A stretch of 6,295 nt of DNA from Bacteroidota bacterium (GTDB lineage: Bacteria > Bacteroidota > Bacteroidia > Chitinophagales > Chitinophagaceae). Below, piece after piece: positions 6,143 through 6,295 of the stretch. The notes below the pieces were generated by a model, which saw only the letters and a list, made by a program, of their open reading frames with translations, was not told the DNA's origin and did not search any database. The position numbers and the translations under genes are program-made. The stretch is from NCBI GenBank assembly GCA_023427575.1, contig JAEZAY010000176.1, forward strand, positions 1 to 6,295, in the 5' to 3' direction. Each line of letters begins with the position of its first letter. Within the stretch, counting starts at the first letter, position 1.

Positions 6143-6295
6143 ATGCTGCATCTCACAAAGCCTCTTGCCATCATTGATATTGAAGCAACGGGAATGAATT
6201 TATCCGTAGACCGGATTATTGAAATCGCGATCATTAGGATTGGCCCCGGCGAGGAGAAAAAAGTAAAACGGAAACTGATCAACCCGGAAATGCCC
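6143..6295 (+). CDS. DEDD-type 3'-5' exonuclease, DnaQ-like (3' partial)
   Basis: The first 51 residues are visible; the gene runs off the window. The ExoI motif IDIEATG supplies the metal-binding Asp12 and Glu14, followed by DRIIEIAIIRI and the INPEMP strand end, all typical of the DnaQ/RNase T exonuclease superfamily (DNA polymerase III epsilon-like). The family removes nucleotides from 3' ends using two metal ions. Only the first of three motifs is in view, so whether this is the true polymerase III proofreading subunit, a UvrC-like fusion or a stand-alone exonuclease cannot be settled; the short lead-in before ExoI fits all of these. The ATG at 6143 lies 25 bases after the stop of the mpl-like gene on the same strand, so they are probably cotranscribed. 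Confidence 0.88.
   Translation, partial: MLHLTKPLAIIDIEATGMNLSVDRIIEIAIIRIGPGEEKKVKRKLINPEMP

Overview
The window is a stretch of bacterial chromosome, most likely from a member of the Bacteroidota. Three things point there: a YtxJ-type bacillithiol-linked thioredoxin-fold protein, the sequence style of the Mpl-like murein ligase, and short, A/T-rich leaders without Shine-Dalgarno sites in front of the genes. The assignment rests on sequence recall, not on a database search.

Layout. (1) 1-1713, plus strand: the 3' part of a membrane-anchored CapD/WbpM-type nucleotide-sugar dehydratase or epimerase; its N-terminus lies outside the window. (2) 1776-2186, plus: a VanZ-like small membrane protein whose frame is broken by one in-frame TGA at 1860-1862. 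(3) 2324-3046, plus: a PAP2-superfamily membrane phosphatase with a complete active site, preceded by two back-to-back inverted repeats. (4) 3062-3931, plus: a predicted lipoprotein of beta-propeller character, 15 bases after the phosphatase and probably in its operon. (5) 3985-4314, minus: YtxJ. (6) 4410-4526, minus: a 38-residue lipoprotein, followed on its own strand by a good intrinsic terminator (4351-4381) that separates it from ytxJ. (7) 4753-6117, plus: an Mpl-like UDP-MurNAc-peptide ligase, divergent from the small lipoprotein. (8) 6143-6295, plus: the first 51 residues of a DEDD-type 3'-5' exonuclease, cut by the window edge.

Working together. The left half looks like the tail of an exopolysaccharide or surface-glycan locus: nucleotide-sugar modification, VanZ, and a phosphatase that could recycle a lipid pyrophosphate carrier. 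The right half holds murein recycling (Mpl), a thiol redox protein and a small lipoprotein. Most genes concern the cell envelope, but I see no tightly linked novel multi-gene system. The items most worth a second look are the interrupted vanZ-like gene, the small lipoprotein with its terminator, and the dyad cluster before the phosphatase gene. No tRNA, rRNA, CRISPR array, insertion sequence or riboswitch was recognised.
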